In this document: positions 18,517 through 26,772 of the stretch, one piece after another | How the letters are laid out: each line of letters begins with the position of its first letter | How positions within the stretch are numbered: position 1 is the stretch's first letter | Source: Pseudanabaena sp. M53BS1SP1A06MG | GTDB taxonomy: Bacteria > Cyanobacteriota > Cyanobacteriia > Pseudanabaenales > Pseudanabaenaceae | DNA length: 50,574 bases | Reading direction: 5' to 3' | Assembly (NCBI GenBank): GCA_020404105.1 | Contig: JADBWH010000141.1 | Coordinates: 1-50,574, forward strand | Position numbers and translations under genes: made by a program | Notes under the pieces: generated by a model | Database searches by the model: none | Told to the model about the DNA's origin: nothing | What the model saw: only the letters and a program-made list of their open reading frames with translations

Positions 18517-20130
18517 ATGCTAAAAAATCTCGGTATTATTCGTCAAACTGTAATTGTGACTGTTTGTTCGTTGACGCTGACTGCTGGTGAACTGGTACAA
18601 GCTCAAGCTGAAATTAATCCGATTTTAAAGATTGGCATCGTGCAGCGTTTTGGAGAACGACCACAGGATCGGCTCACCATTAAAGCACCAGCAGGCGGAA
18701 AACTCACCCTCATCTTTCCGTCAGCCGATGGCAAAAGTACCCAAACCTTAACCAGCGATCGCCTCGTGATCGAAATTGCCTCACAACCCTTAACCCAACC
18801 TATCCTCGAAGAAAAGTTAGTCCTCAGTAACCATCGCAGTTTCGAGAATGCTGCTGCCAGTGCCTTTCATTGGAATGAGAAGGGAGTACAAACGGAAATT
18901 GCTCAACCGCGACGCTGGCAGGTCTGGGCAAAGCGAGATGTCTATGATTCAATGCTATTGCGCTATTTGCTGTTTTATACCCTGCGATCGCAAGGTAATT
19001 TCACCGTCCAACTTGATCGCCGTATCCTGCCCCAAAAAGCGATCGCCTCATGGACAGTGGGAGACTTTAAATATAATCGTGATCGCCTTGATGTGAGCAG
19101 CAGTTCGGGAATTGTGGAAGTTAGCTATCAGCGCGAGAGTAAAGCAGAAATTAGTAATCGTCCCTATGCTGGTACGCTCAAGCTCCAACCCAATGCCCAT
19201 CAAAGTTTCACCCTTGTAAATAACGTTCCATTAGAAACCTATGTGCGCGGAGTCGTTCCCCATGAAATTGGCTATAACGCTCCCTATCCTGCGGTGCAAG
19301 CCCAAGCGATTTTGGCAAGAACTTATGCTCTAGCCAGTTTACAAAGATTTAAAGCTGATGACTATGAACTTTGCGCCGATACCCAATGCCAAGTTTATCG
19401 CGGGTTAGAAAATACCACTGAAGTCGCCGATCGCGCTGTAGCCGATACCAGAGGCTTAGTATTGACTTACAACAATCGGGTGATCGATGCCCTCTATTCC
19501 TCAACAACGGGAGGTATTACCGCCAACTATAACGATCTCTGGGATGGCACACCCCGTCCCTATCTCCAATCAGTATTGGATCTCGCTAATCGTCCTGAAA
19601 ATCAGCGATCTGCAAATATCTCTGACAATAAGAATTTAAAAGCATTTTTAGATCGCCAAGAAGGATTTAATGAAGTTGGTTGGCGGACGCTTCGTTGGCG
19701 TAAAAGTGGCTCACTGGATGAATTGCAAATATCTTTGAAAAAGTTTTTGCGATTCTCAGGTGACACTACTACTAATTTCAATGCGATTAAACAATTGCAA
19801 ATAACGAAGCGCGCTCCGTCAGGTCGCGTACTTGAAATGGAAGTCACTACGGATACAGGTAAAATCTATGTCAAAAAAGATGAAATCATTGATGCCTTTG
19901 ATCCACCTGATAGCACCTTCTTTAGACTAGAGCCAATCTATAAGGAACAAGGCAAAGAGAAAGTTTTAACTGGTTATACCTTCATTGGCGGCGGATTAGG
20001 ACATGGTGTCGGCATGAGTCAGACAGGTTCCTATAATCTTGCCCGAATGGGATTTACTTACGATCGCATTCTCAACTTCTATTACACCAATACTCAATTA
20101 CAAAAATTACGTCCTGATTATTATCAATAA
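18517..20130 (+). CDS. SpoIID/LytB-domain secreted protein
   Basis: 537 residues. The first 30 or so residues form a signal peptide ending near ELVQAQA. The SpoIID domain runs from about 220 to 530, with NNVPLETYVRGVVPHEIG, the YPAVQAQAILARTYAL helix, STTGGIT, and the terminal GGGLGHGVGMSQTGSYNLA followed by ILNFYYTNT. SpoIID of Bacillus is a lytic transglycosylase acting on peptidoglycan, so a wall-remodelling role in the periplasm is likely; sporulation itself is absent. The N-terminal 200 residues are poorly conserved. The gene ends 3 nt before cbiD, so cotranscription is likely. Confidence 0.88.
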   Translation: MLKNLGIIRQTVIVTVCSLTLTAGELVQAQAEINPILKIGIVQRFGERPQDRLTIKAPAGGKLTLIFPSADGKSTQTLTSDRLVIEIASQPLTQPILEEKLVLSNHRSFENAAASAFHWNEKGVQTEIAQPRRWQVWAKRDVYDSMLLRYLLFYTLRSQGNFTVQLDRRILPQKAIASWTVGDFKYNRDRLDVSSSSGIVEVSYQRESKAEISNRPYAGTLKLQPNAHQSFTLVNNVPLETYVRGVVPHEIGYNAPYPAVQAQAILARTYALASLQRFKADDYELCADTQCQVYRGLENTTEVADRAVADTRGLVLTYNNRVIDALYSSTTGGITANYNDLWDGTPRPYLQSVLDLANRPENQRSANISDNKNLKAFLDRQEGFNEVGWRTLRWRKSGSLDELQISLKKFLRFSGDTTTNFNAIKQLQITKRAPSGRVLEMEVTTDTGKIYVKKDEIIDAFDPPDSTFFRLEPIYKEQGKEKVLTGYTFIGGGLGHGVGMSQTGSYNLARMGFTYDRILNFYYTNTQLQKLRPDYYQ

Positions 20131-20133
20131 ACT

Positions 20134-21177
20134 ATGAAATCTGGTTACACCCTCCCTGTCTTTGCGATCGCTGCTGCTAAAGCCGCCATTCTCGCATTGC
20201 GCCAAGAAACTACACCTTCGGTAACTCTTGATTTATTAGAATCTATGAGTGGGGAAGTGACGATCACGCAAAGTGCAATCATTAGTGAAAATACTGCCCT
20301 TGCGATCGCAATTAGTGACCCAGGGGATAATCTTGATCTCACCGCAGGTACACCTATCTGGGCATGGGTACAACTAGAGACGTTAATAGAAGCATCGCAA
20401 CAGCGAATCATCCTCGAAGCTGGTGAAGGGTTAGGAAGAACTGCTAGTGGTGAACCTGCAATTTATCAACTGGCAAGGGATTTAGCAGAAGTTAATTTAT
20501 TCCCTTTGCTAGAAGCCAATATGACTGCAAGAATTCGCTTTATTTTACCTGAAGGTCGAGCACTAGCAAAAAGAACTTCCAATGCCGCGTTTGGAATTCT
20601 TGACGGTTTATCATTATTAGGAACTTCCGCTATATCTAAACCACTCTCAGTAGAGGATAAACTCGAAGAATTTCGCGCAGACTTACGCACAAAAGCGGCT
20701 AACTCCCATGCGATCGCTTTTTACATCGGTGCAAATGGCTATCAAGTCGCCCAAAATCTAGGATTTCCCACTTCGCAATTAGTCCAGACCGCTAACTGGA
20801 TAGGAGCTATGTTAGTTGAAGCAGCAATCTTAGGAGTAACTTCTATCACTCTAATTGGTTATCACGGCAAATTACTCAAACTCGCAGGTGGAATTTTTAA
20901 TACTTCCAGTCACTTAGCAGATGCACGGATCGACATTCTCGTCAGAGCAGCAGTCCATGAGAATTTACCCATTGAGATTATTCAAGCTATCGAGCAATCG
21001 CCTACTGCCGAAGCAGTTCATAAATTATTGGTTAGAAATGGCTGCGATCACCCAATTTTTCAATATATTACTGATCAGATTACGCAAAGGGCGATCACCT
21101 ATATCCAAAAATACACAGATCTCAAAGTTGATATTAAAACGGTATTGTGCGATCGCCTAGGAAAATTAGTTCTATAG
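20134..21177 (+). CDS. cbiD: Cobalt-precorrin-5B C1-methyltransferase
   Basis: Methylates C1 of cobalt-precorrin-5B in the anaerobic (early cobalt) route to the corrin ring of vitamin B12 or pseudo-B12. The 347-residue product starts with the family's GYTLPVFAIAAAKAAI. It contains VTITQSAIISENTALAIAISDPGDN-type strands in the first third, GLDG-like segments in the middle and LIGYHGKLLKLAGGIFNTSSH (about 248-268), which is diagnostic. It sits directly after the SpoIID gene and 110 nt before another corrin methyltransferase gene. Confidence 0.95.
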   Translation: MKSGYTLPVFAIAAAKAAILALRQETTPSVTLDLLESMSGEVTITQSAIISENTALAIAISDPGDNLDLTAGTPIWAWVQLETLIEASQQRIILEAGEGLGRTASGEPAIYQLARDLAEVNLFPLLEANMTARIRFILPEGRALAKRTSNAAFGILDGLSLLGTSAISKPLSVEDKLEEFRADLRTKAANSHAIAFYIGANGYQVAQNLGFPTSQLVQTANWIGAMLVEAAILGVTSITLIGYHGKLLKLAGGIFNTSSHLADARIDILVRAAVHENLPIEIIQAIEQSPTAEAVHKLLVRNGCDHPIFQYITDQITQRAITYIQKYTDLKVDIKTVLCDRLGKLVL

Positions 21178-21180
21178 ATC

Positions 21181-21219
21181 AACAGAAAGTTACAGTGTGA
21201 GGTGCAGTAACTTTCTGTT
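21181..21219 (+). terminator. Hairpin after cbiD
   Basis: AACAGAAAGTTAC pairs with GTAACTTTCTGTT across a 13-nt loop, 4 nt after the cbiD stop. There is no T-run, so it may attenuate rather than stop transcription into the downstream corrin gene. Confidence 0.55.
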
Positions 21220-21286
21220 ACTGGAGACGATTCCAATGACATAATAGAGAGTGTGCCTTAGCATAATTTTTAGTTATTGAATTTTA

Positions 21287-22057
21287 ATGTTCAAACCAGT
21301 CTATATCGTTGGTGCAGGGCCTGGAGATCCAGATCTGATTACCGTCAAAGGACGCAACCTGCTACTCCAAGCCGATGTCATCGTCTACGCGAACTCACTC
21401 ATCCCCGAATCGATGCTGCAATTTTGTCGCGCGGATGCCGAAATTATCCCCACTGCTAGCAAATCTCTCGATGAAATAGTTGAAATTTTGATCGACAGAG
21501 TGCGATCACATAAATTAGTAGTCCGTCTCCATGATGGCGATCCTAGTCTATACGGCGCAATTCAAGAACAAATCATCGCATTAAGTGAATCCGAAGTTCC
21601 CTTTGAAATCATTCCAGGGGTGAGTGCTTTCCAATTAGCTGCTGCACGTTTACAAGTAGAACTAACAGTTCCCGAAATCGTCCAGACGATTATTCTCACG
21701 CGGATTAGTGGACGAACTCAAGTTCCTGAAAAAGAAGAACTATCAAGACTTGCCTCTCATCAAGCTTCCCTATGTCTTTATCTTAGCGCTCATCATGTCG
21801 ATAAAGTTCAAGCCAAATTAATCGAACATTATCCATCCTATACTACTGTCGCAATTTGCTATCGCTTAGGTTGGGAAGATGAAAAGATTTTAACAGTTCC
21901 CCTATCAGAAATGGCTATGGTCACTCGTGCTGAGAATCTCACTAGAACTACACTATTTGTGATTAGTCCTGCATTAAATCACGTAAAGAAAAGCATGACA
22001 AAAGGGACTAAATCACAGCTATATAGTTCTCACTACAAGCGGCTTTTCAAAAAATAA
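21287..22057 (+). CDS. cobM: Precorrin-4 / cobalt-precorrin-4 C11-methyltransferase
   Basis: SAM-dependent methyltransferase of the tetrapyrrole methylase fold, 256 residues (CobM/CbiF). Visible are the N-terminal YIVGAGPGDPDLITVKGR, the substrate loop VVRLHDGDPSLYGAIQEQ (about 84-101), EIIPGVSAFQLAAARL (about 117-132) and the C-terminal VAICYRLGWEDEKI. It acts one step before CbiD, so the two neighbours serve consecutive parts of corrin synthesis. Since CbiD belongs to the cobalt-early pathway, CbiF is the functional name. The stop codon lies inside the stem of the following hairpin. Confidence 0.95.
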   Translation: MFKPVYIVGAGPGDPDLITVKGRNLLLQADVIVYANSLIPESMLQFCRADAEIIPTASKSLDEIVEILIDRVRSHKLVVRLHDGDPSLYGAIQEQIIALSESEVPFEIIPGVSAFQLAAARLQVELTVPEIVQTIILTRISGRTQVPEKEELSRLASHQASLCLYLSAHHVDKVQAKLIEHYPSYTTVAICYRLGWEDEKILTVPLSEMAMVTRAENLTRTTLFVISPALNHVKKSMTKGTKSQLYSSHYKRLFKK

Positions 22058-22114
22058 AGAGTCAATTTTGGGTGACACGGCGAAGCTGCACCACCCAAAA
22101 TTGACTCTTTATTT
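22052..22114 (+). terminator. Long hairpin overlapping the cobM stop
   Basis: Two 23-nt perfectly complementary arms (22052-22074 and 22092-22114, beginning AAATAAAGAGTC) flank a centre with GCGAAGC at 22080-22086. The trailing TTTATTT lets it work as a terminator. The stem contains the cobM stop codon. Confidence 0.8.
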
Positions 22115-22195
22115 GGTAGTCATGAAATGTAATTGCGTTGCGGGTGCGAAGCGCCCGCAACGCAATTACTAAAGAAATTACTTCGCAGCACTACC
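22115..22195. repeat. Dispersed palindromic repeat, family P4 (copy 1)
   Basis: GGTAGT and ACTACC ends enclose GTAATTGCGTTGCGGG and its complement around GCGAAGC (22146-22152). Copies are at 27872 and, inverted, 44424. The right end touches the pyrR stop region. Confidence 0.8.
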
Positions 22196-22201
22196 CTTTA
22201 T

Positions 22202-22732
22202 TTATGGTTTCAGTAATTCCACACCATCACAATCATCACCTGCGGAACTTAAAAAAACTTTTACCTGTTCATCTTTAGAGGTAGGCAAAGTCCGACCTAC
22301 ATAATCAGGATGAATTGGTAATTCACGATGACCGCGATCAACTAAAACCAGTAACCTTACCACCTTAGGACGACCATAATCATGGATCGCACTCAATGCT
22401 GCCCCAATAGTCCGCCCACTATAGATCACATCATCTACTAAGACCACAGTTTTACCATTGAGGTCAAAGGGAAGCTCAGTTTTACTTGGAGTCCGCAAGC
22501 CAATGCGATCAAGATCATCACGATAAAAGGTAATATCTAGCGCTCCCGTAGGCACTAGTACATTTTCAAGTGTATTAATCTGCTTGGCGATCGCTGCACT
22601 CAAAGGAACGCCACGAGTATAAACACCAATCAGAACAACATTAGCTAAATCATCACTATCCTCAACAATTTGGGAAGCAAGACGATTGATTGTCCGACGC
22701 AACTCGTCAGCAGATAAAATTTCGACAATCAT
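22202..22732 (-). CDS. pyrR: Bifunctional pyr regulatory protein / uracil phosphoribosyltransferase PyrR
   Basis: Type-I phosphoribosyltransferase fold, 176 residues from ATG 22732 ([11 protein letters not shown]). A TTG five codons upstream is possible but less likely. The PRPP-binding loop [18 protein letters not shown] (about 92-109) and the PyrR-type region [14 protein letters not shown] are clear. In Firmicutes PyrR controls pyr mRNA attenuation and has UPRTase activity. In cyanobacteria the regulatory part is unproven, and no PyrR-binding leader is recognisable at the window's own pyrimidine gene (47181). trxA lies upstream on the same strand, separated by a hairpin. Confidence 0.92.
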   Translation of the reverse strand: MIVEILSADELRRTINRLASQIVEDSDDLANVVLIGVYTRGVPLSAAIAKQINTLENVLVPTGALDITFYRDDLDRIGLRTPSKTELPFDLNGKTVVLVDDVIYSGRTIGAALSAIHDYGRPKVVRLLVLVDRGHRELPIHPDYVGRTLPTSKDEQVKVFLSSAGDDCDGVELLKP

Positions 22733-22816
22733 TAGATTGCGGCACAACTTAGTTTCGCGATAATGAAGTTGATTGATCCCAATAGTACCAAGTTTCTGAA
22801 ATGCAAGTAGCTAGTC

Positions 22817-22856
22817 CTAAAAAGCTGTGACATAGGCTGAGTCCACATCACAGCTT
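22817..22856 (-). terminator. Hairpin between trxA and pyrR
   Basis: AAAGCTGTGA pairs with TCACAGCTTT across a loop of about 18 nt, 36 nt beyond the trxA stop. It probably ends the trxA transcript. Confidence 0.6.
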
Positions 22857-22892
22857 TAAATAACTAGATTTGAAAAATTAATTAACTATAAA

Positions 22893-23222
22893 TTAATTTT
22901 CTAGGTGCTTTTCAATAGTGGTAGATAGTGTTGCCCTAGGGACAGCACCTACAACTACATCTACGCGCTGACCACCCTTAAATAACATGAGCGTGGGAAT
23001 ACTCCGAATGCCATATTGTCCAGCTACGCTAGGATTCTCATCGGTATTAAGTTTGAAAACCTTGATTTTGCCCTCATACTGTGCAGCTACTTCTTCCACT
23101 ACAGGAGCAACCATACGGCATGGGCCACACCAAGGTGCCCAAAAATCTACTAGAACAGGGATGTCACTTTTAAGTACGTCCTGCTCAAAGCTAGCATCTG
23201 TGACTGCGATCGCTGATGACAT
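22893..23222 (-). CDS. trxA: Thioredoxin
   Basis: 109-residue thioredoxin fold with the redox site WCGPC in [17 protein letters not shown] (about residues 31-36 for the Cys pair) and the cis-Pro segment [13 protein letters not shown]. Length and motif match m-type thioredoxin of oxygenic phototrophs, which reduces target disulphides in the cytosol. The yfr1 small-RNA gene lies about 350 bp upstream on the same strand, the neighbourhood known for yfr1 in several cyanobacteria. Confidence 0.96.
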   Translation of the reverse strand: MSSAIAVTDASFEQDVLKSDIPVLVDFWAPWCGPCRMVAPVVEEVAAQYEGKIKVFKLNTDENPSVAGQYGIRSIPTLMLFKGGQRVDVVVGAVPRATLSTTIEKHLEN

Positions 23223-23431
23223 GCTTTGCTAACTCCCTAAATACTAAAAACTTCTAAATGTCAAAATTTGTGTGTAGATAGTATAACAGTTAGCACCCAA
23301 AATTTGATAAAGACCTGAATTGTAACATTTATGCTTACCATAGAGACTAGCTTGAAATTATCTTGCCAAGATCACTAATACAGTGACAGTAAGGCGAACC
23401 GCAACATAGGATTTTTCAAAAACAATTTAGT

Positions 23432-23609
23432 GCAAAAAAATAAGAAACTATCTTTTTTGCCTATAAGCTCAGGCAACACCCTAATTTGCCTCCCATAGGC
23501 AAAAAATAAGAAACTTCCTTTTGCTGCCTATAAGCTCAGGCAACACCCTAATTTGCCTCCCATAGGCAAAAAATAAGAAACCGCCTTTGCTGCTCATAAG
23601 CTCAGGCGG
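23432..23609 (-). repeat. 67-bp tandem repeat containing copies of the yfr1 terminator
   Basis: Two full 67-bp units start at 23432 and 23499, and a partial one starts at 23566. All share GCAAAAAATAAGAAAC and TAAGCTCAGGC. Read on the minus strand, the partial unit is the 3' hairpin and T-run of yfr1, and the two full units lie downstream of it. Each full unit has TGCCT-N8-AGGCA and TTTGCCT-N5-AGGCAAA stems followed by a T-rich run. The 5' part of yfr1 is not repeated. Confidence 0.85.
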
Positions 23610-23650
23610 AATGTGGTGTGAGGAGTGAACGGAAACTTGCGTCTCCGCTT
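23568..23650 (-). ncRNA. yfr1: Small regulatory RNA Yfr1
   Basis: The minus strand reads in order: a 5' hairpin CGGAGAC-GCAA-GTTTCCG, an unpaired stretch with the exact signature ACTCCTCACAC (plus-strand 23616-23626), and a 3' stem CCGCCT/AGGCGG followed by TTTCTTATTTTTT. This is the known architecture of Yfr1, a cyanobacterial sRNA whose single-stranded UCCUC-containing core pairs with mRNA leaders. The location upstream of trxA agrees. The ends are approximate; the RNA would be about 70-80 nt. Confidence 0.92.
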
Positions 23651-23658
23651 ACATATAT

Positions 23659-23664
23659 ATTGTA
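23659..23664 (-). promoter_or_regulatory. -10 element of yfr1
   Basis: TACAAT on the minus strand lies 8 nt before the proposed yfr1 5' end at about 23650. No convincing -35 is seen. The promoter lies against the start of the divergent transporter gene at 23680, so the two may influence each other. Confidence 0.6.
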
Positions 23665-23679
23665 GTCTAATTCTTTGAT

Positions 23680-25041
23680 ATGAATACGATCACCCAATTT
23701 TTTCGGGTTTTTCAGAGTCGCAAAATGGCGGCTCTTTTAGCATTAGGATTTGCATCGGGTTTACCATATGCCCTAACCGATGATGCTTTCCGCGCATGGC
23801 TTACTAGTGCGAAGTTTGACCTCAGTACGATTGGTTGGCTAGGCTTAGTTTCACTGCCATATTCCCTCAAGTTTTTATGGTCGCCTTTAATCGATCGCTT
23901 TGTTCCACCATTTTTAGGACGACGACGCGGCTGGATTTTGTTAACGCAGGGCGGTTTAGTACTCGCAATTGTCGCGATCACTTGGCAAATGTTTACAATC
24001 GGTAATATTTTACCGACAGAGCGCGTCGGAGCTTTGCCAATTTTGGCGATAGCAGCGTTAATTCTTGCCTTTCTCAGTGCCACTCAAGATATTGCGATCG
24101 ATGCCTATCGTACCGATGTTTTAGAAACTCAGGAGGTGGGAGCAGGGATTGGGATTTGGGTATTGGGCTATCGGCTTGCCCTTCTATTTGCGGGATTTGT
24201 CGGTTTTAATTTGGCAAGTAGATTAGGTTGGGCTTGGGTATATGTATTACTAGCTATTGTGATGAGCCTTGGACTAATTGCCACTATCTATGCGCCTGAA
24301 CCGCCCGAACTAGAAGCCCGTCCGATCACCTTAGATGAAGCAGTAGTTAAACCCTTTCAGGAATTCTTCCAGCGCTTAGGTGTGACCAAAGTATTACTAA
24401 TCCTTGTATTTACAATCTTCTATCGATTTAGCGATGCGATGGTTGGCAAAATGGCAGTTCCATTTTTAAAAACTTTGTTTGATGATGGCACGATTGGCAC
24501 TGTGCGTCAGGGAATTGGATTAGTCGCCACGATTGTCGGAACTTTAGCGGGGGGCGCAATCTTAAGCAAAATTGGGGTCAATCGATCGCTATGGGTATTT
24601 GGATTTTTGCAAGCGATTAGCAATATTGGTTATTATGCTATTTCCGTAGTTGGCAAAAATGATTATGTTTTGCTTGCCGCCATTAATGTCGAGAACTTTT
24701 GTGGAGGACTAGGAACCGCAGGCTTTTTAGGTTTTTTAATGGTGTTGTGCAATCCCAGATTTTCCGCAACTCAGTTTGCCTTACTATCAAGTTTGTTTGC
24801 TGTCGGGCGCGATCTCCTAGCTTCGCCATTTTCTGGAGAGTCCGCCCAATTCATTCAGCGCAATATACCCTCGTGGGATGCCATCAACCAAGTCGTATGG
24901 TTTGCTGGCAGTGATGGCAAAGGTTGGGCTCTATTCTTCCTATTGACGCTGGTATTAGCAATTCCGGGGATGATGTTCTTACCATTCTTCGCCCCTTGGA
25001 ATGGAGAATTTAAGAAAGTAGATTCTTTACCGATGGATTAG
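23680..25041 (+). CDS. MFS transporter, AmpG/PAT-like
   Basis: 453-residue membrane protein with about 12 helices of the major facilitator superfamily. The N-terminal pattern ALGFASGLPYALTDDAFRAWL, followed by LKFLWSPLIDRFVPPFLGRRRGW, matches the AmpG/PAT subfamily, which imports muropeptides in Gram-negative bacteria. The ATQDIAIDAYRTDVL segment (about 132-146) is typical of that family. Substrate in cyanobacteria is unknown; wall recycling is a reasonable guess. Start ATG 23680, divergent from yfr1. A terminator lies at 25127. Confidence 0.88.
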   Translation: MNTITQFFRVFQSRKMAALLALGFASGLPYALTDDAFRAWLTSAKFDLSTIGWLGLVSLPYSLKFLWSPLIDRFVPPFLGRRRGWILLTQGGLVLAIVAITWQMFTIGNILPTERVGALPILAIAALILAFLSATQDIAIDAYRTDVLETQEVGAGIGIWVLGYRLALLFAGFVGFNLASRLGWAWVYVLLAIVMSLGLIATIYAPEPPELEARPITLDEAVVKPFQEFFQRLGVTKVLLILVFTIFYRFSDAMVGKMAVPFLKTLFDDGTIGTVRQGIGLVATIVGTLAGGAILSKIGVNRSLWVFGFLQAISNIGYYAISVVGKNDYVLLAAINVENFCGGLGTAGFLGFLMVLCNPRFSATQFALLSSLFAVGRDLLASPFSGESAQFIQRNIPSWDAINQVVWFAGSDGKGWALFFLLTLVLAIPGMMFLPFFAPWNGEFKKVDSLPMD

Positions 25042-25126
25042 ATAGGTAAATTTCACCCGATCGCGTGAGGTAAGAGTAGAATGCGTTCGAGTAATCTACT
25101 TAGCAATGAAGCCTTAAACTGACTGC

Positions 25127-25156
25127 ACCCAGCGCACCAAACGCTGGGTTTTTATT
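25127..25156 (+). terminator. Terminator after the AmpG-like gene
   Basis: ACCCAGCG pairs with CGCTGGGT around CACCAAA, followed by TTTTTATTT. It lies 86 nt after the stop. Confidence 0.8.
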
Positions 25157-25162
25157 TGCTTA

Positions 25163-25199
25163 AAATTAAAGGGGGGAGCAAAGCGCCCCCCTTTAATTT
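25163..25199 (-). terminator. Hairpin at the end of the DUF3120 gene
   Basis: AAATTAAAGGGGGG pairs with CCCCCCTTTAATTT around AGCAAAGCG. The stem overlaps the stop codon of the minus-strand gene and gives a T-run on that strand. Confidence 0.7.
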
Positions 25200-25972
25200 A
25201 TGATTGCCACAATAAAAAAGAGTAAATCGACAAAAATCGTCCCTAGAAGAGCACCACCAAAAGCCCAATAGCCAATCTGCGGCGATCTCATGGCACGATT
25301 ACCAGTCACTAAAAGCAATGCGGCAAGAATACAAGCCCAAGTCATCCCCCAAGGAGTTTCCACAAGAGCTAAAGCATTTTTTAAAATTGGCTGAGCGAGA
25401 CTCAAGTCTGACTCCACCTGCATCAATGCTTGCCAATGGGGGAAAAGATGGGTGATGTAGAAGTAAAGATCGGTAATCGCAGTTCCCAAAAGAGAGCCGA
25501 TATAAAACCAACCACCAACGCGGTAAGCATCTTGTCGAGTTGCCCAAATTGCCCAAGGTAATGCTAAAGCTTCAACAGGTACATGATAGGCGGGTTCCCA
25601 ACGTAGCCACCCCCAATAGAGGGAGCCACATAACCAAGTGAGGCTAAAACCCCAGACTAGGCTACCCCATGTTTTGGTTTTGGGTTTTTCTCGGAGATGC
25701 TTAGCGATCGCTAGCCAACCAACGCTACAAATCAAGCTCAACCAAGGTGCATAGCGCACGAGGGGGGCTTCAAAAAATACGGGAACAGATACTAAAAAAA
25801 GAGAAGCAAACCAAATGCGCCACTGCTGTAACAGTGAGACGGCAGCTAGCACATATTGTGATAAATATTGGGGAAACGCAGACGGGATATTGACAGTAGG
25901 TGGTAGAACCTGAACTGTTGCCCGTGCTAAGGAGCGCTCCTCAAGTTCAACCTTGTCAGGAAATAAAAACAA
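25193..25972 (-). CDS. DUF3120-like membrane protein
   Basis: 259-residue cyanobacterial membrane protein with about six to eight hydrophobic segments between residues 40 and 258. Trp-rich stretches (GSLYWGWLRWEPAYHVPVEALALPWAIWA) resemble the DUF3120 family as I recall it. The first 35 residues are soluble. The start is TTG at 25972; a stop codon three codons upstream rules out a longer frame. Function is unknown. Confidence 0.75.
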   Translation of the reverse strand: MFLFPDKVELEERSLARATVQVLPPTVNIPSAFPQYLSQYVLAAVSLLQQWRIWFASLFLVSVPVFFEAPLVRYAPWLSLICSVGWLAIAKHLREKPKTKTWGSLVWGFSLTWLCGSLYWGWLRWEPAYHVPVEALALPWAIWATRQDAYRVGGWFYIGSLLGTAITDLYFYITHLFPHWQALMQVESDLSLAQPILKNALALVETPWGMTWACILAALLLVTGNRAMRSPQIGYWAFGGALLGTIFVDLLFFIVAIIN

Positions 25973-26016
25973 TGGATGCTAAAAAGTTATGTTAATTATT
26001 ATTACTTAATATACTA

Positions 26017-26099
26017 CAGTGCTTTGCGCTTACTTAAAACTCAGAAATATTTTTGAAAGTGTTGCTTCGCAACACTTTCAAAAATATTTCTGTACTAGT
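26017..26099. repeat. Dispersed palindromic repeat, family P3 (copy 3)
   Basis: It begins CAGTGCTTTGCGCTTACTT. CAGAAATATTTTTGAAAGTG faces its complement around GCTTCGC (26064-26070), and the unit ends TGTACTAGTA. Confidence 0.8.
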
Positions 26100-26171
26100 A
26101 AAAACATCAGTAGGCTATATTGGCATAAGTAAAAGTGGTACACCTTCAAAAAGTCTTTTGGGGCAAGCATT

Positions 26172-26630
26172 ATGGTGTTCTCATATCCAGCTATTTTCAC
26201 TTGGATCAGCCTATTAGGAGTATTTTGGATAACCATTTGCTGGTGGAGATACTCCACTGGTTTAGGGAGAATGCCCCTCCTCGCTCTAATTGCAATTTCA
26301 TTAATACTTCTTGTCTATGTTCCCCAGCTTTTTGTTCACAAACTGCGAGTAGACGATCAACAGATGTACTGGAAGGATGGATACTGGTGGAAGCCAAATT
26401 CCCAGACTCTTAAGTTCGATGAAGTCGCTTCCGTCTGCACTACAACTCAATCAAGTGGTCGGAGTAAGAAAATAATCTGGCGAATCACATACAAAACTAA
26501 GGGCGGGAGAGACATTTTACTCTCTGAGCTATTAAGCCTAAATGCTTCTCAAATAGAAACTCTTATGCGGGAACGAGGTATCGTACTTCGTCCGTGCCAG
26601 ACTTCGAAGCCTTGCTTACCATTTGATTGA
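26172..26630 (+). CDS. Unknown two-helix membrane protein
   Basis: 152 residues. Two hydrophobic helices (about 5-23 and 33-53) are followed by a soluble domain of about 95 residues. That domain begins HKLRVDDQQMYW and ends LNASQIETLMRERGI. Its alternating strands and final helix loosely resemble bacterial PH-like domains; this is only an impression. There are no HIP1 sites in the gene. The last 10 codons lie in a 30-bp segment duplicated just downstream, so the present C-terminus may be altered. Function not recognised. Confidence 0.65.
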   Translation: MVFSYPAIFTWISLLGVFWITICWWRYSTGLGRMPLLALIAISLILLVYVPQLFVHKLRVDDQQMYWKDGYWWKPNSQTLKFDEVASVCTTTQSSGRSKKIIWRITYKTKGGRDILLSELLSLNASQIETLMRERGIVLRPCQTSKPCLPFD

Positions 26631-26668
26631 TGGGCGTAAACGAGGTATCGTATTTTGTCCGTGCCAGA
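26572..26668 (+). repeat. 30-bp direct repeat, 67 bp apart
   Basis: AACGAGGTATCGTA and GTCCGTGCCAGA occur at 26572-26601 and again at 26639-26668, with only two mismatches (both C to T) between them. The first copy codes for the end of the unknown membrane protein; the second follows its stop. Confidence 0.8.
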
Positions 26669-26772
26669 GATGCAGCTTGTTCTAGTGAATGTAAGCCTTT
26701 TCTAGCCTAGCGTTGCAATGGACTCACTGTATGAACTGATAAACTGTTTCGTTAGGTCATACTCGCTCTCAA

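Noticed and set aside
20131-21286. Cobalamin riboswitch near cbiD/cobM
   Set aside because: There is no room upstream of cbiD (3 nt), and the gap before cobM only holds a simple hairpin with no B12-box-like sequence that I can see.
23432-23609. Tandem repeat considered as a CRISPR array
   Set aside because: Units are contiguous 67-bp copies with no unique spacers, and they coincide with the yfr1 terminator.
26135-26413. Alternative frame overlapping the unknown membrane protein
   Set aside because: Shorter, ends inside the better frame, and lacks a plausible membrane topology.
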